Shown: one piece after another, positions 24,461 through 35,639 of the stretch | Position numbering within the stretch: position 1 is the first letter of the stretch | How the letters are laid out: each line of letters opens with the position of its first letter | Assembly: GCF_000276665.1 (NCBI RefSeq) | Contig: NW_004955447.1 | Span: 9,615,424-9,679,423 of the forward strand | Reading direction: 5' to 3' | DNA: 64,000 nucleotides | From: Chinchilla lanigera | Lineage: Eukaryota; Chordata; Mammalia; Rodentia; Chinchillidae | Made by a program: the position numbers and the translations under genes | Notes under the pieces: generated by a model | The model's database searches: none | Told to the model about the DNA's origin: nothing | What the model saw: only the letters and a program-made list of their open reading frames with translations

Positions 24461-24735
24461 AAACACATAATATTGCACTTGCACATATAAAAGCTGTTAA
24501 CGATAGCTTTATGTGAAACAATAGATTTAGTATTTAAAACAATATTGGATTTTGAAAGTAGAATACAAAATAATGCATCCTGTACAGTTTCAGTAATTAA
24601 AAACTGTCAAAAACCAATTATACCATATTATTTAGGGAACAAATACAGTGGATAAAGTACATGTAACAATAAGAGAATACTTTTTATACAGTTAAAATTA
24701 ATGACTATCTATGTTAGGCAGTATTTCTTGGAGTT

Positions 24736-24903
24736 GAAGATTATGACCAGAAAAGGAATAGACACTAGGCTCCTAAATCCCCTATTGTCCAGGATGGTGT
24801 ACATGCCTATAATCCTAGCACTTGAGGTAGCACTGTCGCCGCTAGTTTGAGGCCAGCCTGGGCCACATAGTGAGGTAAAGGCCAGCCCTAGCTAAAGAGC
24901 GAG
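24736..24903 (+). repeat. Permuted inverted duplication, segment A (contains B1 SINE)
   Basis: The 168 bp match the reverse complement of 25638-25806 with about 10 differences (roughly 94%). The shared segment extends about 50 bp 5' of the B1 SINE (B1 starts near CCAGGATGGTGTACATG). It is therefore a genomic duplication rather than two independent SINE insertions. Confidence 0.93.
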
Positions 24904-24930
24904 GCCCTGTCTCAAAATAAATAAATACAT
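24789..24930 (+). mobile_element. B1 (7SL-derived) SINE
   Basis: CCTATAATCCTAGCACTTGA, GTTTGAGGCCAGCCTGGGCC, GCCCTGTCTCAAAATAAATA. Pol III A/B-box positions are recognisable. An atypical internal stretch (GTGAGGTAAAGGCCAGCCCT) lies before the tail and is shared with the inverted copy. Confidence 0.85.
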
Positions 24931-25044
24931 TGCAATATTTCACAATACAAATATTTTTTGTTTTTTTACATAGTGTTTTTAAATGCATAATTTCAAGCAG
25001 TTTTTAAAAGGAGAAATGTGCTATGTGTTTTAAGTTACCTGAAT

Positions 25045-25192
25045 AACAGACTTACGTTTACTTATTGTAAAATTTGGATAATCAGAAATAATATCTATCT
25101 TTAATATTTAATATATCTTCTTCTCTATCCCCACTCTCTAGGCAGCACTTGATAGTTAATAAACTATATTTATTAAAACCCTTTATTAGGGC
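25045..25192 (+). repeat. Permuted inverted duplication, segment B
   Basis: Matches the reverse complement of 25812-25960. It includes a run of about 50 bp (25087-25131) with almost no differences, and CCACTCTCTAGGCAGCACTT is identical. It lies about 140 bp downstream of segment A on the plus strand, while its partner lies directly beside A' in the opposite order. Confidence 0.92.
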
Positions 25193-25294
25193 CAAAGATA
25201 TAGCTCAGCGGCACAAGTGCCTGCCTGGCAAGCGCAAGGTCCTGAGTTCAATACCCGGTAACAAAAATGTAAAATAAAATAAAATCCTTAGTAG
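25175..25294 (+). mobile_element. ID-type SINE inserted at end of segment B
   Basis: The body starts about 25189 (GGGCCAAAGATATAGCTCAG), has the CCTGCCTGGCAAGC core and an (AAAAT)n tail. Imperfect TSD: AAAACCCTTTATTAG (25175-25189) and AAAATCCTTAGTAG (25281-25294). The inverted partner B' lacks this SINE, so the insertion came after the duplication. Confidence 0.88.
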
Positions 25295-25369
25295 AATGAA
25301 AGTTTTGAAAAATATGGTGAATCCGTCTTTGAAGATAACTTGTTAGTTTCATTTCTGTTCCTCAACAAA

Positions 25370-25610
25370 TGCTGTTCCTCCCCAAGATGGTGTCCGAGTA
25401 ATGGAGGTCCCGAAGCTCGATTGACTTTTCTGGGTAGAAGAAGCCAGTGGACCAGCACATGGGCCTCTGCTGACCCTGAGCTGCACCACAGCTGTCCTCT
25501 GCCAGTCCCCCCTCTGCTGGGCTCCCTGCATTAGCAGAGCACAGGACTCCTGACCCACCATACCTTCGGTCTATGCCCAATAGCCCTGCTTGTTGACACT
25601 GACTTAAGGA
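25370..25610. other. Locally G+C-rich block 1, unidentified
   Basis: Much richer in G+C than its surroundings, with overlapping ORFs on both strands (25340-25534 +, 25349-25561 -, 25362-25580 -). None has a recognisable domain. It could be an old L1 5'UTR, an LTR or a decayed exon. It sits just left of A'B'. Confidence 0.4.
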
Positions 25611-25637
25611 AATTCTGTCTATGTTTAGCTATCTATT

Positions 25638-25806
25638 CTCACTCTTTAGCTAGGGCTGGCCTTTACCACACTATGCAGCCCAGGCTGGCCTCAAACTAGC
25701 AGCGACAGTGCTACCTCAAGTGCTGGGATTACAGGCATGTACACCATCCTGTACAATAGGGGATTTTAGGAGCCTAGTGTATATTCCTTTTCTGGTCATA
25801 ATCTTC
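25638..25806 (-). repeat. Permuted inverted duplication, segment A' (with B1)
   Basis: Reverse complement of 24736-24903, including the B1 read antisense (GTGCTGGGATTACAGGCATG). It stops before the B1 3' tail. On the minus strand, A' follows B' directly with about 5 bp between. Confidence 0.93.
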
Positions 25807-25811
25807 TATGT

Positions 25812-25960
25812 GGCCCCAATTAAGGGTTTCAATAAATATATTTTATTAACTATAAAGTGCTGCCTAGAGAGTGGAGATAGAAAAGAAGATATATTAAATA
25901 TTAAAGATAGATATTATTTCAGATTATGCAAATTTTATAATAAGTAAACTTAAATCTGTT
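25812..25960 (-). repeat. Permuted inverted duplication, segment B'
   Basis: Reverse complement of 25045-25192. It lacks the ID SINE. The B'-A' junction contains GGGGCCACATAG, and GGGCCACATAG also occurs inside segment A at 24860, a possible microhomology at the join. Confidence 0.9.
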
Positions 25961-25979
25961 TCTCTAGTATGGACTCAGT

Positions 25980-26190
25980 TCTGAAGGTTTGCTGTGTTTT
26001 CTGTCTTCCCTCCTGACCCATCTGCACCTCAGCTGGGAGTCCAGTCCCGGTCCCAGGGCCCTCCCCTGTGGGCATCCTGGTGTCCAGTGAAGCCTATCTA
26101 ACCCTGGGGAAACCACAGCTGTCCTTTAAAATGGGCTTTTCTCCTTTGCTGTGCGTGAGCACACAGCTCCGTCTCTGCAAATGCCCACTT
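25980..26190. other. Locally G+C-rich block 2, unidentified
   Basis: CCAGTCCCGGTCCCAGGGCC and similar text make this as G+C-rich as block 1. The two blocks flank A'B' and share CCACAGCTGTCCT. They may be halves of one sequence split by the A'B' insertion. No ORF or domain is recognised. Confidence 0.4.
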
Positions 26191-27158
26191 CGTGGTAATT
26201 GCGTTCTATTTTGCCCTCAGTGATTTTTTCAAATTTTCAATATATTCTTAAATCAACTTTTCTCATGCCTTATTTTGTGGTTTAGCTGTTTGACTTGGGT
26301 TGGAGACAAGGAAGCAAAAGGAAAGTACAAGGAAATGACAAGGCTTCCATTTTTCTGCTCCTGTCCTTCTGATTCTTGCAGTTTCTTGGTTTGGTCCACA
26401 GCTTCTTCCAAACTCTCACTTCTGCAGCCTTAATAGAAACACAGTGCCTTCTCTGAGTTATGTTTAGGTCCTTCTCCCTGATGAAGACTGGCTTTGAGGA
26501 AATCATAGATAATTAATTTTTACTGTCCAAAGTTTACTCACTTCTTTTTTTTTCTGGTATGGACTGTAACAATCCACACATTCATCCCAGAGAGAAGAAG
26601 GTCATGAGCTATCTAAAATTCTATGAGGAGAGATAAAAAATATTAATTTTACTTCCCATTGTTATCCCATTATATAGGAAAATAAAAATCTGACAATTAA
26701 ACAGCCCTCAAAATATTAAGAACCATTTTTGCTGGTTTAGTTTTAGGCATTTGATTACCTTCTTAGTAAAATTTCCCCAAGACATTCTAGAAGCAAAAGC
26801 TTCAGTTAAGGTGAAAAGATTCTAAACAATTTATCCTAATAATGAAAGAAGAAGAATAAATTATTCCTTTAAACATTTCTCCGTAAATATTGAGACAATC
26901 AATGGTCTAAGTTCTAGAACCAACAGGGAAGGAAGCATAATTATTAAAATATGAGAATTATTCTCAAAACAAATTAGGGAAAATAACCTAAATCACTAGA
27001 ATTCGGGTCAGTGTAATGGTTCCTATATTTCACTTTCACTTCATAGTAAGCAAGTAGCATGGTAGCCTCTAAGTTCCTCATCTTTATCTCTGAAGTTTGA
27101 TTATATAAAGGAGACATTTATATTCCTTATAACTTTAGTTATAGCTATAACATAGATA
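26191..27158. other. No recognised feature
   Basis: A+T-rich noncoding sequence. Confidence 0.45.
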
Positions 27159-27294
27159 AACAAAAGCATTTATTTATTTTTTATTTATTTTTTTGTTTTT
27201 TCTCCGGTACCGGGAACCGAACTCATGACCTTGCGCTTGCCAGGCAGGCGCTTTGCTGCTGAGCTAAATCCCCAGCCCCTAACAAAAGCATTTA
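27159..27294 (-). mobile_element. ID-type SINE, young, perfect TSD
   Basis: The antisense body is 27173-27280. The tail is T-rich on plus; CTCCGGTACCGGGAACCGAA and CTTGCGCTTGCCAGGCAGGC are near consensus with CpGs preserved. The TSD AACAAAAGCATTTA is identical at 27159-27172 and 27281-27294. Confidence 0.97.
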
Positions 27295-27699
27295 AATTAC
27301 ATTCAGTAAGTGAAAGAAAATACAACTTCCATTCCAAGCTCAGGTCTTCCTATTATTTCCCTAAATTCCTGAAGCAAATTGGCTAGGATAGAACATTCCC
27401 TTCAGGTATACTTTTGACTTTTAGTGTTAAAAAGTAATTATTCCAAAACTAATATTATGTATTCATAAGTAGTAAACTAAATAGACAAAGAGTAAACAGA
27501 GAGAAGGTGAAGTTAATAAGGTTTTCATTAGGTAATTGTTTCTAGTCCTCACCAGCAGATCCACATGAGGCCAGCAGACAATGGTAAAGCCTGGATTATG
27601 AAAAATAACAGAAATAAACCAGGAGGAAAAGTGCTAAGTTCTGAAATTCCTTCCTTTGTTGTTGTTGTTTTGCTTTGGTTTGGGTTTGGTTGGGTTTGG

Positions 27700-27845
27700 T
27701 TTTGAATTTTTGAGACATGTCTTCCCATGTAATTCAACCTGACGCTGAACGCACTGCGCAGCCCAGGCTAGATCACACTCATGATCATCCTGACTCAGCC
27801 GCCCGAGTGCTGATACAACAGTCATGCGCCATCATGTCTAGCTTT
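27700..27845 (-). mobile_element. B1 SINE, antisense
   Basis: TTTTTGAGACATGTCTTCCC, CGCAGCCCAGGCTAGATCAC and GAGTGCTGATACAACAGTCA are in antisense B1 order. It is preceded by a (GTT)n/GGTTTG-rich low-complexity stretch (27656-27705) that represents its decayed tail. Confidence 0.8.
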
Positions 27846-28384
27846 GAATCCCTTTGGGAAAACAGTTTCACCCTCTCATTTTGGGAACCACAAGTGACTT
27901 TAGATACCAGCATTTTTCTCAGGCGAGCTGCCTTAACTGCTTTGGCTTTATATTCTCACATACTAACAAGTAAAACTTTCATCGTTGCTCCACATATACA
28001 AAGGCATAAAGGATCCAATCTCACGCAACTTCTAAGTAACTAAAATCTTTGTTCCATTGCTCCTCTGCATTGATTAAAAAAAAAAAAATTCAATGAATGA
28101 AAACGCCTAGTATTGAGGGGGAAAACCCCAGGAATATCTATTGGATTTGTCATTTGTAAAATAATTTAAGGAATGACAACACTTTTACCTAAAAATTTAG
28201 AGACATAAAAATAGAAATGTATAACATTTAATAGAAGATTCTTGCATACAATAAGAAAGCTTTTGCAGTATCTATCCATTTGTATCAGGCTTTGAGATGA
28301 CGAGTGAGAAATACTGATACAAATTTTATGACTATTTGGCCAAGTCTCCTCCTATGTATTTCATACATAATTTTTCACACATTA
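27846..28384. other. No recognised feature
   Basis: A+T-rich; an A13 homopolymer lies at 28076-28088. The 108-codon ORF at 27717-28043 runs through the B1 and is not a gene. Confidence 0.5.
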
Positions 28385-28389
28385 TCTGT

Positions 28390-28870
28390 ATTTGTTTTCT
28401 ATTACTGCTATAATATATTACTGCTAAATATATGATTTCAATCACTTCACTCTTATGAGTCCATGGTTTCTCTGGTTCAGAAACGTTAGATTGCTCTGCC
28501 TGGATGAAAACTAGGAACTGAGCTCTGCATGAAGGCTGTGGAGACGAGTCGATTCCAGCCTCACTCGGGCAGTGTGGAGAGCTCATTCTGGAGTTGCAGA
28601 AGGAGTTCTCTTTACCTGCTCACAGCCAAGGAGCCTCCTGGGCTCTTGGAAGGCTGCCTTGTGTCCTCACAGGTGACATCCCTCTCAGAGCCAGCAATAG
28701 CACCTTCAGTCCCTCGCAGCCTTGTAATTGTCTGATTTTCCATTCTATCATTTCTCTTCTCCTCTCTCCTTCTGTTTTCTTCTTGATTTCAGCCAGCAAA
28801 ACATTTCTGTTCCTAACAGTTCATATGATAAGATTGAGTCCACAGAAACATTTCAGGATAATATGTTTCT
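28390..28870 (-). mobile_element. MLT1-like LTR, antisense
   Basis: TTTTCTATTACTGCTATAAT resembles the antisense 3' end. GGAACTGAGCTCTGCATGAA, CAGCCTCACTCGGGCAGTGT and AGATTGAGTCCACAGAAACA follow antisense MLT order. It is decayed. Two overlapping 68- and 96-codon ORFs inside it are not genes. Confidence 0.5.
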
Positions 28871-29391
28871 TTGGAAATGCATAATTCTTAGTTACATCTA
28901 AAAAGTTGCTTTTGCATGCCACAAAACGTATTCAATCTCCAGGGACTAGGGTATAGATAATTTGAAGTGTCATTATTATGGCTACCATTTCATTTAATTG
29001 AGAAGAATCTTTGGAGGGAATAATGAACCATGGGGAGAGAAAAAGGAAAGGAACAAAACAAAAGAAATGGAAAATCTTTCCTCTGAAACGATTTTCATCC
29101 ATCACGTCCTGTCCCATCCATATGTATCATGCACTTACCGCTGCATGAATACCTTCACTCAGACTCTTTCCATGGCAGAGGGTATATCCTGCTTCATGCA
29201 CTGCCCCTCCAAAACCGTAAGCTGTTCTTGGCTTTCTAAGAAGACCCTTCTTCCTGTACACAACCACCAACATTTACTCAGTCTTACTGAACTCTTTATT
29301 TCTCTGAAAATCTAGGTACTCAAAAATCGGATCACTTAGCACTTTCTAATGATTTCCTAATGTAAGTCTCACCTCTTTGGAGCAATGCACT

Positions 29392-29645
29392 GCATAAGAG
29401 TGAAGAGCACGCGATCTGGAGCAGAATGCGTCAGTCATTTCCCAGGTCACATTCTCGATCTGCCACTTACCACTTGGGCACCTTAAACAAGCTCATAAAC
29501 GTCTCTGTGTCTCTGTTTCCTCCTTGGTAAAGTTAAAATAACAACAGTGCCATCAGGAATTTAAGAGAATCAACCAGCACATTGTCTTTAGAACATATCT
29601 AGCCCATACTAGTTCAATAACTGCTAACTGTAATTACTACTGTTA
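29392..29645 (+). mobile_element. MIR SINE
   Basis: A long, well-preserved MIR: AGAGTGAAGAGCACGCGATC, GATCTGCCACTTACCACTTG, TCTCTGTGTCTCTGTTTCCT and GCCCATACTAGTTCAATAAC. Confidence 0.85.
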
Positions 29646-30920
29646 ATAAACATGGGTTTGAGAATATATTTTATGTTTAGATTACATTAATTAGGCTCTA
29701 ATTACTTTGCTGCATTTAATTTCCTCTTGGTATTTTGGATATAGACCAAAAAATGTAGGTGGAAATTAATAAAGTTCACACAAATTTACATTGATATTCT
29801 AACAGTCATTATGCTACACATTTAGTTTTATGTCACTAAAATTTCAATGGTTTATTGTTATTTGCATAAGAACTTATACTTAGCTGGCTCTTTTACAGTC
29901 AGGAAATCATAGTTTATTATTTTAGATTATTATTTTTAAATTTTAAAAAACTGTGCACAAATCTTACTTGGGCCCAAATCTTTAAAGCAAAAGATATGTA
30001 ATTAATGGTACAAAGTAATGCAGACGAGAAAATCCACAGGAAAATAAATGACACCTAAATGGCATCCTCCTACTGGTCTCAAGCTCACGAATATTACCTT
30101 TTTAATTTTCTAGGAATTGTTGTGGTTTCTAAAATAAACTTTGTTCTATTCCTTTTTAGCAAACTAAGCTGTAGGCAAAATATATCTTTATTAGTACCAA
30201 TAAGAAAATATATCATTTGCTCATTCATTCAATTATTATTCATTAATGTTATAGAATATACCTAAATAATGGATCATATTATTAACCACCAGTATCTGAA
30301 ATAATCTTAAAGGTAAGGATCACAATATTCTGTTTACAGAAACTCTGAGAAAGTAGGTAATGGTCTATAAGCACCAGAACTTGCTATTGGCAATACCCAA
30401 ACACAAATTCTACTCTGTCATCCTTACAAGCCTATGACAAGTTACTGAGCATTTTCTATGCAGTCAACTATGTATGGTACCCCCGCACCTTGAGAAACAT
30501 TTGTTTCATTTTATAGCTTAATAAACAAGTTGAATGAATAAATGAAATATATCAATGACTAAGGTCAAGTATTTTGAGTTGCTATCCCTTTTTTCTTCAT
30601 TTGAGAGCATAGAAAGAAAGAAGTTAAGAGAATCATGTATTTAAAAATAGTGACAGCATTAGAAATGCTTTTGTCTTCAGCTAAAGTAACCCCATTAGCA
30701 GTGGCTTAAACATGTGGTTGTATTAATAAATTTCTAATAGCAGAAGCCCAGAGTTTAACTTAGCCGTTCAACTACACAAGGCCTTTCACTCTCTCTTTTA
30801 GGTTTCTCTTAACTCTTCCCTCATGACTGCCAAGGGTAAGAGTGCTGCCACTTCAAGCTGCAAGCTCCCAAGTAACTGTGTTCATAGGCAGAGGTTTGGT
30901 CAGGGTGACGGGCCTCCTAA
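29646..30920. other. No recognised feature
   Basis: A+T-rich noncoding sequence. A MIR-like tail near 30440-30545 is possible. Confidence 0.4.
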
Positions 30921-30943
30921 TGTCTGTCTGTCTGTCTGTCTGT
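30921..30943. repeat. (TGTC)n microsatellite
   Basis: Five and a half uninterrupted TGTC units. Confidence 0.95.
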
Positions 30944-31755
30944 TTCTTTCCATCTCTCAGTAGAAAGGAATTTTCCCAGAAAGTTCTTCAGCATAGTTAT
31001 TCTTATGTCTTTTTAACCAGAACACAATCATATGCTCAAACTTAGACCAGGTCAAGTATATAGGATCCACATAGCTGACCAGATCCATCACCACCACGCT
31101 GTGCACAGAGCACAGTCCTTCCCCGGAATCTGAATAAAACAAGAGTTCTGTGAGCCAACCCGACAGCCAGGCGACTTCCTTTGTGCTCTTTCTGTGTCAC
31201 ACGAGGGAAAGGACTTTACATTTCTCAAACATCTCAGATACAAATGACATTTTCAGCACTGTAATTGCATGTCTGGACATCATGAAACAAATGCTATCCA
31301 TGACAAAAAAATAATTCACACAAACCAATGTAATGGTTATTTTTGTTTTACCCATTTATCAGCAGATCTCAGCAAAGAAGTAGAGGGAGCTAAGACAGGA
31401 GCTAAGACTCCAGCTCCTGTTTCCATGACTCCAAGGCTGGAATTTATAAGGTCTAGGTTTTTACAGACTATGAGCACTGCCTAAATGTCACTTGAGAGCC
31501 GCCACTCCCACTAAGTGAGAGGAGTTTTTATTTCATGTGTCTTTTCTCCTTTACTTTGTAACAGTTTTAATATGGACTGCTGCTGGTTTAGATCAAATCA
31601 AGTATCTGTAAGATCATATTCTGTGCAAAGTAGCGCAGGTATAGGAAACCAAAATATCAAGTGTCCACCTTTTTGGAGAGAATAGGTGGTATAAAAAGTC
31701 ATTAGTGTGACAGAGGATGAATCTTTTTATTTACATAGTGTCTTAGCAAAAATAT

Positions 31756-31810
31756 TCTCTCTCTCTCTCTCACACACACACATACACACATTCACACACA
31801 TACACCCACA
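31756..31810. repeat. (CT)n(CA)n compound microsatellite
   Basis: TCTCTCTCTCTCTCT passes directly into CACACACACACA, with later TACACACA units. Confidence 0.95.
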
Positions 31811-33544
31811 TATAGATGATTTTGACTGACCTCCACAAAAACTAAACATAATATGTGAACTATTGTATAGGAAATAAATATGTGCCTGCCTCTGTAGGCT
31901 ACAATTACGACTGTGCGAGTGTTAGTAATGGCTGAACAAGCCTAGAAAATGTCTAATAAAATCAGCTTGTTTTCAATCAATAATAGATTAATTGAATTTA
32001 ATGTGGTGGGTTTAGAAAAAGTCACCATAGCTAATTGTTCCTACAGGCCGTGAATGCCTCTATGTGTGATATATACTATCACACTGCTGTATTTGAGCTA
32101 AGGGTCTTAGTATTAAATTACCTTGAAACATCGATGTTGAAGGTCCTACACCTCATTTCCTATTTGTGTTTTAAAATGGAAGATCACTTTTTCTTTAAAC
32201 ATTTAGTTTTTATATTTTGCATGTGTCTCCAGCTAGAGATATTAACCTTAAAATAATGCGGTGGTGTTCCTTAATGAAACAATAGCAATCAATCCCGAGA
32301 AGTATCTTCAGATGTTAAAAATATGCTGTAAAATTGATTGATTGTCTAAAGCACATAGTATCACCCAGTAGCTAATAAGCAGAAGTTAACTACATAATGA
32401 CTGCCACCTGTCATTATTTTTCTAATTTACAGCTTAGAAAATTATTGCTCATTCACTTGTAAATGTCACTGACATATGGGTTAACCTGTATAGTGATTTA
32501 AAAATCCATCAGTTTTCTAAAAAGAGTGGAACTTTCACAAAAAGTTAATGCTATCATTCCCCTAAGAGTTCTTCTAATATTGGAGAGCTGTGTGCCTACA
32601 GCTACATAGAACTGAACTGGTGTAAGTATGCGTATGTCTGTTCATTGGTGGGTCAATATCAAGCATTTAAAACAGGGGTTCACCGACATCTCATTGTTTG
32701 CAAGAATGAACACAAAAGGGGTAAATAGGAGGGAGAAAGGACACTGAACTGTACTGTCTGAGCTGTTTGATGTTATGTACAGGAGAGACTGCTCGTAGTA
32801 GCAACTGTAACAGTAGTGGTAATGAATGATCTACATAAAAATAATCAGAATAAAATATACTACTATGATTATTGAATGCCCGCTGTCTACCAGGCCCAGA
32901 TATTCCAGAGATTTGTGGTCATTGCAAAGCCTTGCAAAAAATGATACGATTGCTGACTCCTGAATTTGTCCAGATTGCGCTGTGTCCCTTGGTTGCATCG
33001 CACATGCTTAAAACCTGCTGTCATGAGAACTTTGTGACTTTGTCCTCAGTTGCTTTATGAATTAAGAGGAAATTAAATTCCAACAAAAGTCAATGTCCTC
33101 TTCAATTTCTCATGCACTATTATAACCAAGCAAACATCTTTATTAGTAACCAGAGATACTGAAACATCATGATGGAAGTTTTGCTCTGCTAAAATAAAGC
33201 CAAATAATTTGACTTTTATTTATTGGACACTAATGAGATAATAGAAACAGTTAACTTTTTAAAACTTAAATATAGCATTTAACTAAAAAGTGAAATCCTC
33301 TTATAAGTGATTTTGAAAGTAATAATTTTAAATGCAAATATCCTGGGTACAATTGTGTTATCTGCTAGAGAATCTAGTTTCCTGCTTCAAAGTACCATTC
33401 AAATGTTTTCTAATTCTTCAAAAACTATCATTCAGCAAGGAACAATGGCAAAATTAAAGTTAACCTCTTTGGGGAGTACACTCTGCTAGGATCTAAAAGT
33501 GTCTCAAGACTATTGTTCAAATATTCCCTTCATCTTATACTATT
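31811..33544. other. Mostly unrecognised; possible MIR at 32868-33000
   Basis: TTGAATGCCCGCTGTCTACC followed by AGGCCCAGATATTCCAGAGA resembles antisense MIR/L2 ('tgagcgcctactgtgtgccaggcac'), but weakly. Nothing else is recognised. Confidence 0.35.
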
Positions 33545-33715
33545 TGTGGGACTCGGTAGAATTAATTCATTCTTGTGAGACTCAGTTTCACTGTCTGAAG
33601 ATGAAACAATAGCTTAAAGATTAAATGGTGGAGAGCATGAGCACCTGGAATACAGGAAGTACCCCAAATCTGTTAGAGGTCTTTGTCATCATTTTCCTCA
33701 TCTTCAGGGTATGAT
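33545..33715 (+). mobile_element. MIR relic (3' half)
   Basis: GAGACTCAGTTTCACTGTCT, AAGATTAAATGGTGGAGAGC and GAGCACCTGGAATACAGGAA are in plus-strand MIR order. Confidence 0.6.
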
Positions 33716-33734
33716 CAAAAACTCTAATGAATGT

Positions 33735-34190
33735 TTTGATTTTTTTAAAGTTTATTACGTAAAATGCATATCATCATTAACTCCCTTCAAAATACTTCCT
33801 TCTTGGTCCATTTAAAGCACTTCTAGAAGTCCGCTTCTGTGTGTGAATCTGTGCTGTCATAGCTGCCTTGGTGCCTGAATCCATTCACTATGTTTACCTT
33901 TCGTGCTCATTTTGACTTTTGAGAAAAGCCAGAAGTGGTATGGTGCCAGATGCAGTGAATAAGGTAGACAAGGGCCAACTACCACTTTTATGAGCCTATC
34001 TTTTCTTTAGATGGTACTCAACAACAACATTAGTTATAATTTTGATCACATTTTGTAAAGACACTCACGAAAGAGGATTTCCAGAACTGCTTCACAATTG
34101 ACAGGAACAACAGGATAAGCATGTTTGAAGCAAGGGGATGTCTGAGAGAGGATTAATGACAATGTGTCTTTTACTGTAATACATTTTAAA
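33735..34190 (+). mobile_element. Shared DNA-transposon-like repeat, copy 1
   Basis: Collinear with 55270-55735 in the same orientation: a T-rich start, the CATTAACTCCCTTCAAAATA block, and a 3' block GATTTCCAGAACTGCTTCAC read as Asp-Phe-Gln-Asn-Cys-Phe followed by stops. The 'FQ-CF...' block recalls the C-terminal part of mariner-type transposases. That assignment is tentative. Confidence 0.5.
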
Positions 34191-34904
34191 ACTTTAAACA
34201 CATCCTATTTTTGGATTATCCTTTGTATATGCTACACTCACTTAATAGATCAAATTTCTATGCATTTCTGACCTTCCTTTGTGTCAGAGGGATCCAAAAG
34301 GGATGTAAAAGGAAAAATAAAACTTTATGTATTTAAATTAGATCTCCCAACAAGTACAGGAGATGTGAAAGGAAACTTGGTAAGGAAAGATTTAATCAAT
34401 AAGTTAAGGGGGAGAAGAATAACAGCTTTACCTACATTGGCTCAAAATATGTCAGTTGTACGTACATTATCTTGTAGGTAAAAGCATTTTGCGATAGCTA
34501 CAATAGTAATAACTGTAATTATGATAGCAACAAACATTCCCACTTATCTTCTTTCAGGTGTCAGGCATGCATTTTTTCTCTCACGAGTGAATCTGTGTGA
34601 CTTGTACTAACAGCCACCTTGGAATTATATGCACAGCATAGTTAGAGTTTTCTTTTCCAAGTAACCTTCACTTTTTTAACTATTTTCGATGCAGGGATTT
34701 TAATACTATGTTTACATGTGCTTTTTCAAAAACTACATTAGGGTTACATCTATATTAACAAAAACAGCCGGATTGGGCAGATCCATGTCCTGGAACCCAG
34801 TTGTTGGTCAGTGCAGCAAAGCTGACTGTACTCACTGCCCACTCATTATTGACATGGTGTTTGGTACATATTTTTGTACTGTGTTTGTGAGATAAATGAC
34901 TTGC

Positions 34905-35025
34905 TATTTAGTTCAGGTTGGGCTTGAACTCACCATGGCTCCCAGATTGACCTTCAGCTCATGGTCATCTTCCTGCCTCAGCCTCCTGAGTTCTGATATT
35001 ACAGGCATGTGACACTACACCTGTG
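34905..35025 (-). mobile_element. B1 SINE, antisense
   Basis: GGTTGGGCTTGAACTCACCA, TCTTCCTGCCTCAGCCTCCT and GATATTACAGGCATGTGACA. Antisense B1 with moderate divergence. Confidence 0.88.
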
Positions 35026-35335
35026 TTATTTAGTTACTGAATGTACTACAAAGGTACAATTTTAAAGTACCTTTTCATCTCCTATGACTTGAAGTCTACA
35101 ACTTTGATCCAACTGACATTGGTCTTGATTATACCTACCAGTTCTTTGTCTCTCTTTCTGAAAAAAGTATAATAATACCTAGAGATTTATGGGTATGGTC
35201 GATCAGACAACTCCTTCTTCCATTCCTTATCATTTGTGGCTTTTCATTATTATCCTCATGGAAACTAGATAGCCAGTGTTGCTAATACCTTACTCCAAGA
35301 AAGAGAAAAATCCCTGCAATCTATAGCTAAACACA

Positions 35336-35500
35336 GACTTGACAAACTACTTCTGTGAAAGGCCAGGTTGTAAATATTTCAGACTTTGTTCTATTCCAAA
35401 CTATCTTTGCCTCATCTACTCAAACCTGAAACTGTTGTACAAAAGCAGCCAGTCAATAGATATGCAAAATGATGTGGCTTTATTCCAAAGCTAGGGAGCC
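35336..35500 (+). mobile_element. hAT-Charlie-like MITE relic
   Basis: ACAAACTACTTCTGTGAAAG, GCCAGGTTGTAAATATTTCA, AAAGCAGCCAGTCAATAGAT and GATGTGGCTTTATTCCA follow the old mammalian MITE that reads 'ggcaaactttttctgtaaagggccagatagtaaatatttta...gcagccatagacaatatg'. The 3' terminal repeat is not visible. Confidence 0.7.
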
Positions 35501-35639
35501 CAAAAGATTTTATATGGTGTATTTTCACTGTCATAAAGTTTGAAATATTTTATAAATTTTTATGGATCTTTCCTGAAATTATGGATTGTATAGATAATTT
35601 CTAAGTTTTTTGTGGTTTTTCTATCATTTTATGATTATT

